Assembly: GCF_002836205.1 (NCBI RefSeq)
Contig: NZ_PJBE01000010.1
Span: 1 to 64,000 of the forward strand
Source: Shewanella sp. Choline-02u-19
GTDB lineage: Bacteria > Pseudomonadota > Gammaproteobacteria > Enterobacterales > Shewanellaceae
DNA: 64,000 nucleotides
Direction of reading: 5' to 3'
In this document: in pieces, positions 1-8,284 of the stretch
How the letters are laid out: each line of letters begins with the position of its first letter
Numbering within the stretch: the stretch's first letter is position 1
Translations under genes and position numbers: made by a program
The notes under the pieces: model-generated
What the model was told of the DNA's origin: nothing
Databases searched by the model: none
Seen by the model: the letters and a program-made list of their open reading frames with translations, nothing else

Positions 1-64
1 CTGTGGCTGTGGCTGTGGCTGTGGCTGTGGCTGTGGCTGTGGCTGTGGCTGTGGCTGTGGCTGT
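1..64. repeat. hexanucleotide tandem repeat (CTGTGG)n, cut by the window edge
   Basis: Ten perfect CTGTGG units followed by a partial unit, after which the sequence becomes ordinary. The array starts at base 1, so its true length is unknown. It lies 50 bp beyond the alpha-operon terminator, downstream of rplQ. A hexamer repeat changes length without shifting a reading frame. Whether it lies in the end of a neighbouring gene or in intergenic DNA cannot be told here. Confidence 0.95.
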
Positions 65-115
65 CCAGATAAAACCAAACTGCTACACCAGTCAAGTCAT
101 TAATGCATCAGACAT

Positions 116-146
116 AAAAAAGGCCGAACATATTGTCCGGCCTTTT
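116..146 (-). terminator. rho-independent terminator of the alpha operon
   Basis: A GGCCG...CGGCC stem, extended through one mismatch by ACA/TGT, is flanked by an A-tract and T-tract that give a U-run on the minus-strand transcript. It lies 16 bp after the rplQ stop codon and closes the S10-spc-alpha cluster. Confidence 0.85.
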
Positions 147-161
147 ATAACTAAGACTTAT

Positions 162-554
162 TTACTCTGCAGTGTCTTCAACAGCTTCAGCTGCTTCAGG
201 ACGACCTACTAGTTCAATATACGCCATAGGCGCTTTATCACCAGTACGTAGACCGCACTTAAGAATACGAGTGTAACCACCAGGACGTTCCTGGAAGCGT
301 GGACCCAATTCAGTAAATAATTTACCAACGACTTCAGCGTCGCGAGTACGTGCAAATGCCAAACGGCGGTTTGCAACACTATCACTCTTAGCAAGTGTTA
401 TCAGAGGTTCAACTACGCGACGCAGTTCTTTCGCTTTAGCTACAGTAGTTCGGATCACTTCGTGACGAACTATTGAGCATGCCATGTTGCGAAACATAGC
501 TTTACGATGACTGCTGTTACGATTTAGTTGACGACCACTCTTACGATGGCGCAT
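162..554 (-). CDS. rplQ: 50S ribosomal protein L17
   Basis: L17, a protein of the large subunit that sits near the exit of the peptide tunnel. The 130-residue product starts MRHRKSGRQLNRNSSHRKAM, the family's conserved N-terminus, and keeps the following region in which a lysine/arginine-rich helix leads into the RNA-binding fold. The C-terminal 15 residues are acidic and alanine-rich, as is common in gammaproteobacteria. It is the last gene of the alpha operon, 39 bp after rpoA, and is followed directly by the terminator at 116-146. Length matches the E. coli protein within a few residues. Confidence 0.98.
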   Translation of the reverse strand: MRHRKSGRQLNRNSSHRKAMFRNMACSIVRHEVIRTTVAKAKELRRVVEPLITLAKSDSVANRRLAFARTRDAEVVGKLFTELGPRFQERPGGYTRILKCGLRTGDKAPMAYIELVGRPEAAEAVEDTAE

Positions 555-593
555 GACCTAATCCTTATTACCTATATCTGTACTAATCTGGAC

Positions 594-1583
594 TTAAAGG
601 TCGTCTACTAAACTAGCTGGAGGCCAGTTTTCGAGACGCATACCTAACGACAGTCCGCGAGATGCAAGAACATCCTTAATTTCGGTAAGAGATTTCTTAC
701 CCAAGTTAGGTGTTTTCAACAGCTCAACTTCAGTGCGTTGTACCAGATCGCCGATGTAATGAATCGCTTCAGCCTTCAAACAGTTGGCTGAACGTACAGT
801 TAGCTCTAAATCGTCGACAGGACGCAACAATATCGGATCGAACTCCGGCTTCTCTTCGACTGGTGCAGCCTCAGTCACATCACGTAATTCAACAAACGCA
901 TCTAGCTGTTCAGCCAAAATTGTTGCAGAACGACGTATTGCTTCCTCGGGATCGATAGTACCGTTTGTGGTCATATCAATAACGAGTTTATCTAAGTCTG
1001 TACGCTGCTCAACACGTGCGGCTTCAACATTATAAGCAATGCGAGCTACAGGTGAGAACGAAGAATCAACCAACAAACGGCCGATAGGGCGATCATCGTC
1101 TTCAGTTTGTGCACGGGCAGAAGCCGGTACATAACCACGACCACGCTCTACGCGGATACGCATGCTGACGTCATTATTACCTGTCAAATGACAGATAACA
1201 TGGTCAGGATTCATGATAGTAACATCACCATCATGCGTGATATCTGCTGCAGTAACAGGGCCTGCGCCTGACTTACTAAGCGTAAGCATAGCTTCGTCTT
1301 TCCCTTCGATAACAACTGCTAAACCTTTAAGGTTAAGCAATATCTCGAGGATATCTTCTTGCACGCCTTCCTTGCTACTGTATTCATGCAGTACACCATC
1401 GATCTCTACTTCGGTTACCGCGCAGCCTGGCATAGACGACAATAGGATACGACGCAACGCGTTACCTAAAGTGTGACCAAAACCACGCTCTAGCGGCTCC
1501 AGTGTAACTCTGGCACGTGTTGGATTAACCTGCTCGATATCAACGAGACGCGGTTTAAGAAATTCTGTAACAGAACCCTGCAT
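594..1583 (-). CDS. rpoA: DNA-directed RNA polymerase alpha subunit
   Basis: Alpha subunit of RNA polymerase, 329 residues, the family's usual length. Residues 1 to about 235 form the dimerisation domain that assembles beta and beta prime. A linker around 236-248 follows, then the C-terminal domain that contacts UP elements and activators. In that domain the stretch around 260-300 (VRSANCLKAEAIHYIGDL, then the NLGKKSLTEIK helix) keeps the DNA-contact residues. The gene sits between rpsD (24 bp upstream) and rplQ in the alpha operon, so polymerase and ribosome components are made from one transcript. Expression is probably limited by S4 feedback on the rpsM leader, as in E. coli; that part is inference. 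Confidence 0.99.
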   Translation of the reverse strand: MQGSVTEFLKPRLVDIEQVNPTRARVTLEPLERGFGHTLGNALRRILLSSMPGCAVTEVEIDGVLHEYSSKEGVQEDILEILLNLKGLAVVIEGKDEAMLTLSKSGAGPVTAADITHDGDVTIMNPDHVICHLTGNNDVSMRIRVERGRGYVPASARAQTEDDDRPIGRLLVDSSFSPVARIAYNVEAARVEQRTDLDKLVIDMTTNGTIDPEEAIRRSATILAEQLDAFVELRDVTEAAPVEEKPEFDPILLRPVDDLELTVRSANCLKAEAIHYIGDLVQRTEVELLKTPNLGKKSLTEIKDVLASRGLSLGMRLENWPPASLVDDL

Positions 1584-1607
1584 TGTGTCCTCTCTTTTGT
1601 TTTAACT

Positions 1608-2228
1608 TTACTTAGAGTAAAGTTCGACGATCAGCTGTTCGTTAATTTCCGCAGACAAATCACTACGTTCAGGTAGACGCTTAAAAGCACCTTCCATCTT
1701 AGTGCTGTCAACTTCAACCCATGTTGGCTTTTCGCGTTGAGCCGACACTTCTAAAGCCGCTTTAATACGAGCTTGAGTACGTGACTTCTCGCGAACGCTC
1801 ACTACATCATTCGCAGACACTTTGAATGATGGAATGTTAACGACGCTACCATTAACCATAATTGACTTATGGCTAATTAGCTGACGTGATTCAGCGCGTG
1901 TTGCACCAAAGCCCATACGATAAACTACGTTATCAAGACGGGTTTCTAAAAGAGTAAGTAGGTTTTCACCAGTGTTACCTTTAGTACGTGCAGCATCTTT
2001 GTAGTAGTTACGGAATTGCTTTTCTAGCACACCATAAATACGACGAACTTTTTGTTTCTCGCGTAGCTGTACGCCATACTCAGACAGACGGGTCTTACGA
2101 GCGCCGTGTTGTCCAGGTGCAGTTTCAAGCTTACACTTCGAATCAATTGCTCTCACACCGCTTTTTAGGAAAAGGTCAGTACCTTCTCTGCGGCTGAGCT
2201 TGAGCTTTGGACCCAAGTATCTTGCCAT
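1608..2228 (-). CDS. rpsD: 30S ribosomal protein S4
   Basis: S4, a primary 16S rRNA binder that nucleates assembly of the 30S body. The 206-residue product begins MARYLGPKLKLSRREGTDLF and has the S4-type RNA-binding domain around residues 95-155 (TRLDNVVYRMGFGATRAESR). In enteric bacteria S4 is also the translational repressor of the alpha operon. It lies 35 bp after rpsK and 24 bp before rpoA, in the standard order. No unusual feature is seen. Confidence 0.98.
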   Translation of the reverse strand: MARYLGPKLKLSRREGTDLFLKSGVRAIDSKCKLETAPGQHGARKTRLSEYGVQLREKQKVRRIYGVLEKQFRNYYKDAARTKGNTGENLLTLLETRLDNVVYRMGFGATRAESRQLISHKSIMVNGSVVNIPSFKVSANDVVSVREKSRTQARIKAALEVSAQREKPTWVEVDSTKMEGAFKRLPERSDLSAEINEQLIVELYSK

Positions 2229-2263
2229 GTTCTTTCTCCAACGATCCTATTAAAAACGACGAA

Positions 2264-2656
2264 TTAAACGCGACGTTTCTTAGGAGGACGACAACCATTA
2301 TGAGGGATAGGCGTCACATCGGTAATGTTAGTAATTTTATAACCAACCGAATTTAGTGCACGAATCGCTGATTCGCGCCCTGGACCTGGACCCTTCACAA
2401 AAACTTCAAGGTTCTTAACACCGTAATCCTGAGCAGCAGTACCTGCACGCTCAGCAGCAACCTGTGCAGCAAATGGGGTAGATTTACGTGAACCACGGAA
2501 ACCTGAACCACCAGAAGTTGCCCAAGATAGTGCGTTACCTTGACGATCTGTAATGGTAATAATAGTGTTGTTGAAAGACGCATGTATATGCGCCATACCA
2601 TCAGCAACCTGTTTACGTACACGCTTACGCGGAGAACGTGACGGAACTTTAGCCAT
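2264..2656 (-). CDS. rpsK: 30S ribosomal protein S11
   Basis: S11, a platform protein of the small subunit. The 130-residue product has the conserved core GMAHIHASFNNTIITITDRQ near residue 20 and the basic C-terminal tail CRPPKKRRV. The start codon ATG is preceded by a purine-rich site. The gene lies 14 bp after rpsM and 35 bp before rpsD in the alpha operon. Confidence 0.98.
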   Translation of the reverse strand: MAKVPSRSPRKRVRKQVADGMAHIHASFNNTIITITDRQGNALSWATSGGSGFRGSRKSTPFAAQVAAERAGTAAQDYGVKNLEVFVKGPGPGRESAIRALNSVGYKITNITDVTPIPHNGCRPPKKRRV

Positions 2657-2670
2657 TGTGGATTACCCCG

Positions 2671-3027
2671 TTACTTTCTAATTGGTTTACGTGGACCTTT
2701 ACGCGTACGCGCATTGGTCTTAGTACGTTGCCCACGAAGGGGAAGGCTACGACGATGGCGAAGGCCACGGTAACAACCAAGGTCCATAAGACGCTTGATG
2801 TTCATGGAAACTTCGCGACGTAAATCACCTTCTACAATGTAGTTGGCAACTTCTTCGCGTAGAGTATCTATTTGAGCTTCGCTCAATTCCTTGATCTTAG
2901 CATCTTCAGCAATTGAAGTAGCCGCGCAAATTGCTTGTGCGCGAGTACGGCCAATGCCGAAAATAGCAGTCAATGCAATGACTGCATGCTTTTGATCAGG
3001 AATGTTAATGCCAGCGATACGGGCCAC
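2671..3027 (-). CDS. rpsM: 30S ribosomal protein S13 (GTG start)
   Basis: S13, a head protein of the small subunit that contacts the P-site tRNA and the large subunit. The 118-residue product starts ARIAGINIPDQKHAVIALT and ends with the basic tail RTRKGPRKPIRK. The start codon is GTG at 3025-3027, with GAGGAG six bases upstream; E. coli rpsM also uses GTG. It is the first gene of the alpha operon. The roughly 115-bp leader between rpmJ and rpsM is where S4 is expected to bind, and it contains a 12-bp stem-loop at 3106-3134. Confidence 0.98.
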   Translation of the reverse strand: MARIAGINIPDQKHAVIALTAIFGIGRTRAQAICAATSIAEDAKIKELSEAQIDTLREEVANYIVEGDLRREVSMNIKRLMDLGCYRGLRHRRSLPLRGQRTKTNARTRKGPRKPIRK

Positions 3028-3105
3028 TATGCACTCCTCAAGTTAAAGGTCATCTGTGAAAAGCCCGGTAGGATACTCGACAGACGACAATTTAGCAAAT
3101 AATAT

Positions 3106-3134
3106 TTTGACCAGCCCCGACTGGGCTGGTCAAA
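3106..3134 (-). promoter_or_regulatory. 12-bp stem-loop in the rpmJ-rpsM spacer
   Basis: Perfect inverted repeat TTTGACCAGCCC / GGGCTGGTCAAA with a five-base loop. On the minus-strand transcript the stem is followed by AAAATATTATTTG rather than a clean U-run, so it is a poor rho-independent terminator. It could be a partial terminator of the spc operon, an RNase processing site or part of the alpha-operon leader. The structure is seen directly; the role is not. Confidence 0.6.
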
Positions 3135-3142
3135 TCTTTCTT

Positions 3143-3256
3143 TTAGCCTTGACGTTGTTTGTGTTTAGGTTCAACACAAATCACACGAACAACACCACTA
3201 CGCTTTACGATCTTGCAGTTACGGCAGATCTTCTTCACGGAAGCTCGAACTTTCAT
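3143..3256 (-). CDS. rpmJ: 50S ribosomal protein L36
   Basis: L36, the smallest large-subunit protein, 37 residues, read directly from the sequence. It begins MKVRASVKKICRNCKIVKR and has Cys11, Cys14, Cys27 and His32, the zinc-ribbon set of the cysteine-containing form of the family. It sits 23 bp after secY at the end of the spc operon, the classical place for rpmJ. An upstream purine-rich sequence (CGGAGTGATGAA) serves as ribosome binding site. Confidence 0.95.
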   Translation of the reverse strand: MKVRASVKKICRNCKIVKRSGVVRVICVEPKHKQRQG

Positions 3257-3279
3257 TTCATCACTCCGAGATTGCTAAG

Positions 3280-4620
3280 TTAGCGACCAAAACGATCTAA
3301 ATTCGCTTTGTTTACCAAATTAGCTTTCTTCATTACAGACTCATACTGATGAGACATCATATGGGTCTGAACTTGAGCCATGAAGTCCATGATTACGACT
3401 ACCATAATAAGTAGCGAAGTACCGCCAAAATAGAACTGTACTTTCCACGCAATTAACATGAACTCCGGAATTAAGCAGATAAACGTAATGTACAACGCAC
3501 CGGCTAATGTCAGGCGGGTCATTACTTTATCAATGTAACGCGAAGTCTGTTCTCCAGGACGAATCCCGGGAATAAACGCACCACTCTTCTTCAAGTTATC
3601 TGCTGTTTCGCGAGGGTTAAACACCAACGCAGTATAGAAGAAACAGAAAAAGATAATCGCTGTTGCATATAACAATGAGTACAACGGTTGTCCCGGTGAC
3701 ACAGCAAGTGAAAAATCACTTAACCATGACAAGGACTCATTTTGTCCAAACCACTGAGCCAGTGTGCCTGGAAACAAAATTATGCTGGACGCAAAAATAG
3801 GTGGTATAACACCAGCCATATTTATCTTCAGCGGTAAATGAGTGCTTTGCGCTGCAAAAACCTTTCGGCCTTGTTGACGCTTAGCATAGTTAACAACAAT
3901 ACGTCGTTGTCCACGCTCTACAAATACCACAAAATATGTGACAGCAAAAACAATTACTGCCAGCAACAACAATACTAGTACACTTATGTCGCCTTGACGC
4001 GCCTGCTCAGCCGTTTGACCGATAGCAGATGGTAGACCTGCAACAATACCTGCGAAAATTAATATCGAGATACCATTACCAATGCCTCTTTCGGTAATTT
4101 GCTCACCTAACCACATAAGGAACATTGTTCCAGTGACTAAACTCACAACCGCTACAAAGTAAAATCCGAATCCTAGGTTTACTACTAAACCTGGAACTAA
4201 GTTCGGAAGACCTGTTGCGATACCGATTGCCTGGAACGTACCCAGGACCAATGTGCCGTATCTAGTGTATTGACTAATCTTCTTTCGCCCTGACTCGCCT
4301 TCCTTTTTCAATTCAGCGAGAGCAGGATGAACGACTGTCAATAACTGCATAATGATCGATGCCGAAATATACGGCATGATACCTAATGCAAAAATAGAGG
4401 CACGTTCAAGGGCGCCACCAGAGAACATGTTAAACATGCCTAAGATGGTACCCTTTTGCTGATTAAACAGCTCTGCTAGTACAGCAGCGTCAATACCAGG
4501 AATTGGTACAAACGAACCGGCTCTAAAGACGATAATTGCACCAATCACGAACAGCAGGCGGGTTTTCAATTCAGATAAACCGCCCTTCGCGCTTTTTAAA
4601 TCAAGTCCTGGTTTTGCCAT
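3280..4620 (-). CDS. secY: preprotein translocase subunit SecY
   Basis: SecY, the pore subunit of the SecYEG translocon in the inner membrane. The 446-residue product starts MAKPGLDLKSAKGGLSELK and has ten hydrophobic segments, including the plug region after the first and the FIPGIRPGEQTSRYI cytoplasmic loop around residue 350. The ATG at 4620 is preferred over an upstream in-frame start, which would run into rplO. It is transcribed with the spc ribosomal genes, seven bases after rplO. Its partner secE lies at 30.3 kb in the same window. Confidence 0.98.
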   Translation of the reverse strand: MAKPGLDLKSAKGGLSELKTRLLFVIGAIIVFRAGSFVPIPGIDAAVLAELFNQQKGTILGMFNMFSGGALERASIFALGIMPYISASIIMQLLTVVHPALAELKKEGESGRKKISQYTRYGTLVLGTFQAIGIATGLPNLVPGLVVNLGFGFYFVAVVSLVTGTMFLMWLGEQITERGIGNGISILIFAGIVAGLPSAIGQTAEQARQGDISVLVLLLLAVIVFAVTYFVVFVERGQRRIVVNYAKRQQGRKVFAAQSTHLPLKINMAGVIPPIFASSIILFPGTLAQWFGQNESLSWLSDFSLAVSPGQPLYSLLYATAIIFFCFFYTALVFNPRETADNLKKSGAFIPGIRPGEQTSRYIDKVMTRLTLAGALYITFICLIPEFMLIAWKVQFYFGGTSLLIMVVVIMDFMAQVQTHMMSHQYESVMKKANLVNKANLDRFGR

Positions 4621-4627
4621 CGACGTA

Positions 4628-5062
4628 TTATTCCTCGATCTTGCCACCGGCAGCTTCAATAGCTGCACGTGCACCTTTGGTTGCCTTTAGACCTTTAACG
4701 GTCACAGGGCGCTCAATGGTACCTGAAAGAACGATTTTAGCAAACTGTATGTTGCGAGTAACTAGATTCGCATCTTTCAGCGCATTTAGGTCGATAACAT
4801 CACCGTTAACTTTAGCTAGTTCGCTAATGCGAACTTCTGCTGATACCAACGCACGACGCGAGGTAAAACCAAACTTAGGTAGACGAATCTTAAGTGGCAT
4901 TTGACCACCCTCGAAACCGACGCGAACGCCGCCGCCTGAACGAGACTTCTGTCCCTTGTGACCGCGGCCACAAGTTTTACCAGTCCCAGAACCGATACCG
5001 CGACCTACACGCTTAGCTGCTGATTTAGCACCTGCAGCAGGTGATAGAGTATTTAGACGCAT
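4628..5062 (-). CDS. rplO: 50S ribosomal protein L15
   Basis: L15, a late-assembly 23S-binding protein. The 144-residue product begins MRLNTLSPAAGAKSAAKRVG and has the glycine/arginine-rich extension (GRGIGSGTGKTCGRGHKGQK) that threads into rRNA, followed by a globular C-terminal half. It lies one base after rpmD and seven before secY, so translation is probably coupled. Length matches E. coli L15. Confidence 0.98.
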   Translation of the reverse strand: MRLNTLSPAAGAKSAAKRVGRGIGSGTGKTCGRGHKGQKSRSGGGVRVGFEGGQMPLKIRLPKFGFTSRRALVSAEVRISELAKVNGDVIDLNALKDANLVTRNIQFAKIVLSGTIERPVTVKGLKATKGARAAIEAAGGKIEE

Positions 5063-5063
5063 C

Positions 5064-5249
5064 TTATACTTCCTCCACCGAAACCATGTAGTAAACCTTG
5101 TTAATCATACCGCGAACTGAAGGAGTATCTTCAACTTCGACTGTATGATTAATGCGGCGTAAACCTAGACCAGTCAAAGTTGCACGATGCTTAGGCAAAC
5201 GTCCAATTGAACTTTTAGTCTGAGTTACTTTAAGTGTTTTAGTAGCCAT
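5064..5249 (-). CDS. rpmD: 50S ribosomal protein L30
   Basis: L30, a 61-residue large-subunit protein beginning [20 protein letters not shown] with the family's [17 protein letters not shown] core. It sits five bases after rpsE and one base before rplO in the spc operon, the standard position. Confidence 0.97.
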
Positions 5250-5254
5250 GGTGC

Positions 5255-5758
5255 TTAACCTCGAATTTCTTTAACATTCAGGCCACGCTTAGCTGCAATT
5301 TGTGATGGTGACTTCATGTGCACCAACGCATCTACAGTTGCGCGAACGATGTTAATCGGGTTAGTAGAACCGTATGCTTTTGACAGAACGTTATGAACGC
5401 CTGCTACTTCCAATACGGCACGCATTGCGCCACCGGCAATAATACCGGTACCGTCAGAGGCTGGTTGCATGTAAACACGCGATCCAGTATGACGACCCTT
5501 TACAGGGTGGTGTAAAGTACCGTTGTTCAATTCAACGTTCACAATGTTACGGCGAGCCTTTTCCATTGCTTTCTGAATTGCTGCTGGTACTTCACGCGCT
5601 TTACCATAGCCAAAACCGACTTTACCGTTACCATCACCGACTACAGTTAGTGCAGTGAAGCTAAAGATACGTCCGCCTTTAACTACTTTAGAAACACGAT
5701 TAACTGCAACTAACTTCTCTTGCAGATCGTCTTTTTGTTGAGCTTCAAATTTAGCCAT
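5255..5758 (-). CDS. rpsE: 30S ribosomal protein S5
   Basis: S5, a small-subunit protein at the mRNA entrance that contributes to decoding accuracy. The 167-residue product has the N-terminal double-stranded-RNA-like domain with [20 protein letters not shown] around residues 25-45, including the wild-type-looking loop linked to spectinomycin binding, and the C-terminal domain around 75-165. It lies 13 bp after rplR and 5 bp before rpmD. Confidence 0.98.
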
Positions 5759-5771
5759 TTTTCATCATTCC

Positions 5772-6122
5772 TTAGAACTTGAGGCCAGCTTCACGAGCGG
5801 CGTCTGCTAATGCAGCAACGCGTCCGTGATACTTGAAGCCGGAACGATCGAATGCAACTACAGCTACGCCTTTTTCGATAGCGCGCTCAGCAACGATTTT
5901 ACCCACTACTTTAGCTGCATCAACGTTACCAGTGTACTTTAGCTGCTCTGATACTGCTTTCTCAGCAGTAGAAGCTGCCGCCAACACTACGTTTACAGGA
6001 CTAATGACCTGAGCGTAAGTATGACGTGGTGTACGATGTACAACCAGACGATTAACGCCCAGCTCTTGGATCTTCTTACGGGCGCGTAGTGCGCGGCGTA
6101 AGCGAGATGTTTTCTTATCCAT
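5772..6122 (-). CDS. rplR: 50S ribosomal protein L18
   Basis: L18, which with L5 and L25 carries 5S rRNA into the large subunit. The 116-residue product has a basic N-terminus (MDKKTSRLRRALRARKKIQE) and ends AALADAAREAGLKF, both typical of the family. It is 10 bp after rplF and 13 bp before rpsE in the spc operon. Confidence 0.98.
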   Translation of the reverse strand: MDKKTSRLRRALRARKKIQELGVNRLVVHRTPRHTYAQVISPVNVVLAAASTAEKAVSEQLKYTGNVDAAKVVGKIVAERAIEKGVAVVAFDRSGFKYHGRVAALADAAREAGLKF

Positions 6123-6132
6123 ATCGCGTTAC

Positions 6133-6663
6133 CTACTTCTTCTTAGCCTCTTTACGGCGTACTTGTTCATCAGCGTAGCGAACACCTTTACCTTTATAAG
6201 GCTCTGGTGGACGATGGCTGCGAATCTCAGCAGCTACCTGACCAATTAACTGCTTATCAGTACCTTTCAGTACGATTTCAGTTTGGCTAGGACACTCTGC
6301 TGTTACGCCGTCAGGAAGTTCGTGGACCAGTGGGTGAGAAAAACCTAAAGTTAAATCAATACCTTTACCAGCGATTTTCGCACGGTAACCGACACCAATT
6401 AACTGTAGTTTCTTTTCAAAGCCTACTGTTACACCAACAACCATATTGTTGATTAAAGCTCGAGCTGTACCCGCTTGAGCGGCAGTTTTCACGCCTTCAA
6501 TTGGGCTACACTTAATTTCATTGTCTTCAATAACAATAGAAACGTCAGTGTTTATAACTCGAGTCAAACTACCTTTAGTACCTTTTACGGTGATAGTTTG
6601 TTCGTTTAAAGTCACTTCTACGCCGGCAGGAATAGCGACTGGTGCTTTTGCGACACGAGACAT
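6133..6663 (-). CDS. rplF: 50S ribosomal protein L6
   Basis: L6, a two-domain protein near the factor-binding centre of the large subunit. The 176-residue product has duplicated alpha/beta domains and the C-terminal signature PEPYKGKGVRYADEQVRRKE with a lysine-rich end. It sits 10 bp after rpsH and 10 bp before rplR. Confidence 0.98.
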   Translation of the reverse strand: MSRVAKAPVAIPAGVEVTLNEQTITVKGTKGSLTRVINTDVSIVIEDNEIKCSPIEGVKTAAQAGTARALINNMVVGVTVGFEKKLQLIGVGYRAKIAGKGIDLTLGFSHPLVHELPDGVTAECPSQTEIVLKGTDKQLIGQVAAEIRSHRPPEPYKGKGVRYADEQVRRKEAKKK

Positions 6664-6673
6664 TGCTAGCTCC

Positions 6674-7066
6674 TTATGCTACGTAGCAGATAACTTCCCC
6701 GCCCATGCCATTTTGGCGGGCAGTACGATCAGTCATCAAACCTTTAGAAGTGGACACGATAGCGACACCCAGTCCGCCCATAACCTTTGGAAGTTCGTTT
6801 TTACTTTTGTAAATACGAAGTCCCGGACGGCTAACGCGCTGGATAGTCTCTACGACTGGCTGACCTTGAAAGTACTTTAAAGTAATTTCCAATTCAGGCT
6901 TGGCTTCATCTGCTACGGCGTAGTCAGTGATATAACCTTCTTCTTTAAGCATTTTCGCAATAGCGATTTTTAGCTTAGCAGAAGGCATCTTCACAGATAC
7001 GTGTTTAGCAGCTTGGCCGTTACGAATACGTGTTAACATATCCGCAATAGGATCTTGCATGCTCAT
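6674..7066 (-). CDS. rpsH: 30S ribosomal protein S8
   Basis: S8, a primary 16S binder and, in E. coli, the translational repressor of the spc operon acting at the rplE start. The 130-residue product begins MSMQDPIADMLTRIRNGQAA and ends with the family motif MGGEVICYVA. It lies 24 bp after rpsN and 10 bp before rplF. Whether the S8 target is kept near rplE cannot be decided by eye. Confidence 0.98.
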   Translation of the reverse strand: MSMQDPIADMLTRIRNGQAAKHVSVKMPSAKLKIAIAKMLKEEGYITDYAVADEAKPELEITLKYFQGQPVVETIQRVSRPGLRIYKSKNELPKVMGGLGVAIVSTSKGLMTDRTARQNGMGGEVICYVA

Positions 7067-7090
7067 ATTAGCTTACTCCGTGACAAGTGC

Positions 7091-7396
7091 TTACCAGCTG
7101 GCTTTACGTAGGCCAGGAACTTCACCGCGCATAGTTGCTTCACGTAATTTAATACGGCTAAGGCCGAATTTACGTAGGAAACCATGTGGGCGACCAGTTT
7201 GACTACAGCGATTGCGCTGACGCGCTGCGCTAGAGTCACGTGGAAGAGCTTGTAACTTAAGTACGGCATCCCAACGATCTTCATCAGAAGTTGTTGAGCT
7301 GCTAATGATAGCTTTAAGAGCTAGACGCTTTTCAGCGAACTTAGCTACGAGCTTGGCACGTTTTACTTCACGTGCTTTCATTGAACTTTTTGCCAT
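7091..7396 (-). CDS. rpsN: 30S ribosomal protein S14
   Basis: S14, a small-subunit head protein. The 101-residue product starts MAKSSMKAREVKRAKLVAKF and ends GEVPGLRKASW. It is the long, zinc-free form: the CxxC pairs of the short form are absent and only single scattered cysteines occur. The ATG at 7396 is chosen because an upstream in-frame extension would overlap rplE and lacks family similarity. It lies 10 bp after rplE. Confidence 0.97.
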   Translation of the reverse strand: MAKSSMKAREVKRAKLVAKFAEKRLALKAIISSSTTSDEDRWDAVLKLQALPRDSSAARQRNRCSQTGRPHGFLRKFGLSRIKLREATMRGEVPGLRKASW

Positions 7397-7406
7397 TACG
7401 CTACCC

Positions 7407-7946
7407 TTATTTCTTGAATGGGAAGTTAAAGCCTTCGAGCAAAGCTCGGCCTTCTTCATCATTCTTCGCAGAAGTAGTGATTACAATATCCATACCGCGG
7501 ATCTTATCGATTTTATCGTATTCGATCTCTGGAAAGATTATTTGTTCACGCACGCCCATCGCATAGTTACCGCGACCGTCGAATGATTTAACACTCATAC
7601 CACGGAAATCACGGATACGCGGGATTGCGATATCTACTAAACGCTCTAAGAATTCCCACATACGCTCACCGCGCAGTGTAACCTTACAGCCTATTGGGTA
7701 GCCTTCACGGATTTTAAAACCAGCAACTGACTTACGAGCTACAGTCACTACTGGCTTCTGACCAGCGATAGCAGTCATGTCACGGAGCGCATGCTCCATA
7801 ACTTTCTTATCTGCTACTGCTTCGCCAACACCCATATTAAGGGTGATCTTTTCAATCCGAGGGACTTGCATGACACTGCTAAAACCAAACTTTGTTACAA
7901 GCTCAGGACTAACAGTCTCTTTATATTTATCATGCAGTTTCGCCAT
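7407..7946 (-). CDS. rplE: 50S ribosomal protein L5
   Basis: L5, which binds 5S rRNA and forms the bridge to S13 in the 30S head. The 179-residue product begins MAKLHDKYKETVSPELVTKF and contains the family signature VPRIEKITLNMGVGEAVADK around residue 29. It is 12 bp after rplX and 10 bp before rpsN. In E. coli the S8 feedback site overlaps the start of this gene. Confidence 0.98.
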   Translation of the reverse strand: MAKLHDKYKETVSPELVTKFGFSSVMQVPRIEKITLNMGVGEAVADKKVMEHALRDMTAIAGQKPVVTVARKSVAGFKIREGYPIGCKVTLRGERMWEFLERLVDIAIPRIRDFRGMSVKSFDGRGNYAMGVREQIIFPEIEYDKIDKIRGMDIVITTSAKNDEEGRALLEGFNFPFKK

Positions 7947-7958
7947 CGTTTACTCCAA

Positions 7959-8273
7959 TTACTTTACGAGTTCACTGTTCGACTTAAAGAAACGGACTTT
8001 TTTGCCGTCTTCAAATCGGAAACCAACGCGATCAGCTTTGCCAGTGGCAGAGTTGAAAATCGCTACGTTTGATGCTTGTATCGGTGCTTCTTGCTCAACA
8101 ATACCGCCAGCTACGCCCAATTGTGGGTTTGGCTTTTGGTGTTTCTTGACAAGGTTAAGACCTTCTACAATTAATTTACCAGTAGTAAGAACTTGAGAAA
8201 CATTACCGCGTTTCCCCTGGTCTTTACCAGCTAGTACAATTACTTCGTCTTGACGACGTATTTTTGCTGCCAT
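7959..8273 (-). CDS. rplX: 50S ribosomal protein L24
   Basis: L24, an assembly initiator for the large subunit near the tunnel exit. The 104-residue product has an N-terminal KOW motif (DEVIVLAGKDQGKRGNVSQV, residues 8-27) and the usual GGIVEQEAPIQASNVAIFN stretch. It lies 11 bp after rplN and 12 bp before rplE. Confidence 0.98.
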   Translation of the reverse strand: MAAKIRRQDEVIVLAGKDQGKRGNVSQVLTTGKLIVEGLNLVKKHQKPNPQLGVAGGIVEQEAPIQASNVAIFNSATGKADRVGFRFEDGKKVRFFKSNSELVK

Positions 8274-8284
8274 TTTGAAGCTCC

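Noticed and set aside
3..212. Plus-strand reading frame with an alanine-valine repeat
   Set aside because: It is the translation of the CTGTGG repeat running into the rplQ terminator; it has no ribosome site and no family similarity beyond the repeat.
4621..4674. Longer secY beginning 18 codons upstream
   Set aside because: The extension overlaps rplO and does not resemble SecY N-termini; the same reasoning was used for rpsN, rplB, rpoB, rpsL, gspH and gspE.
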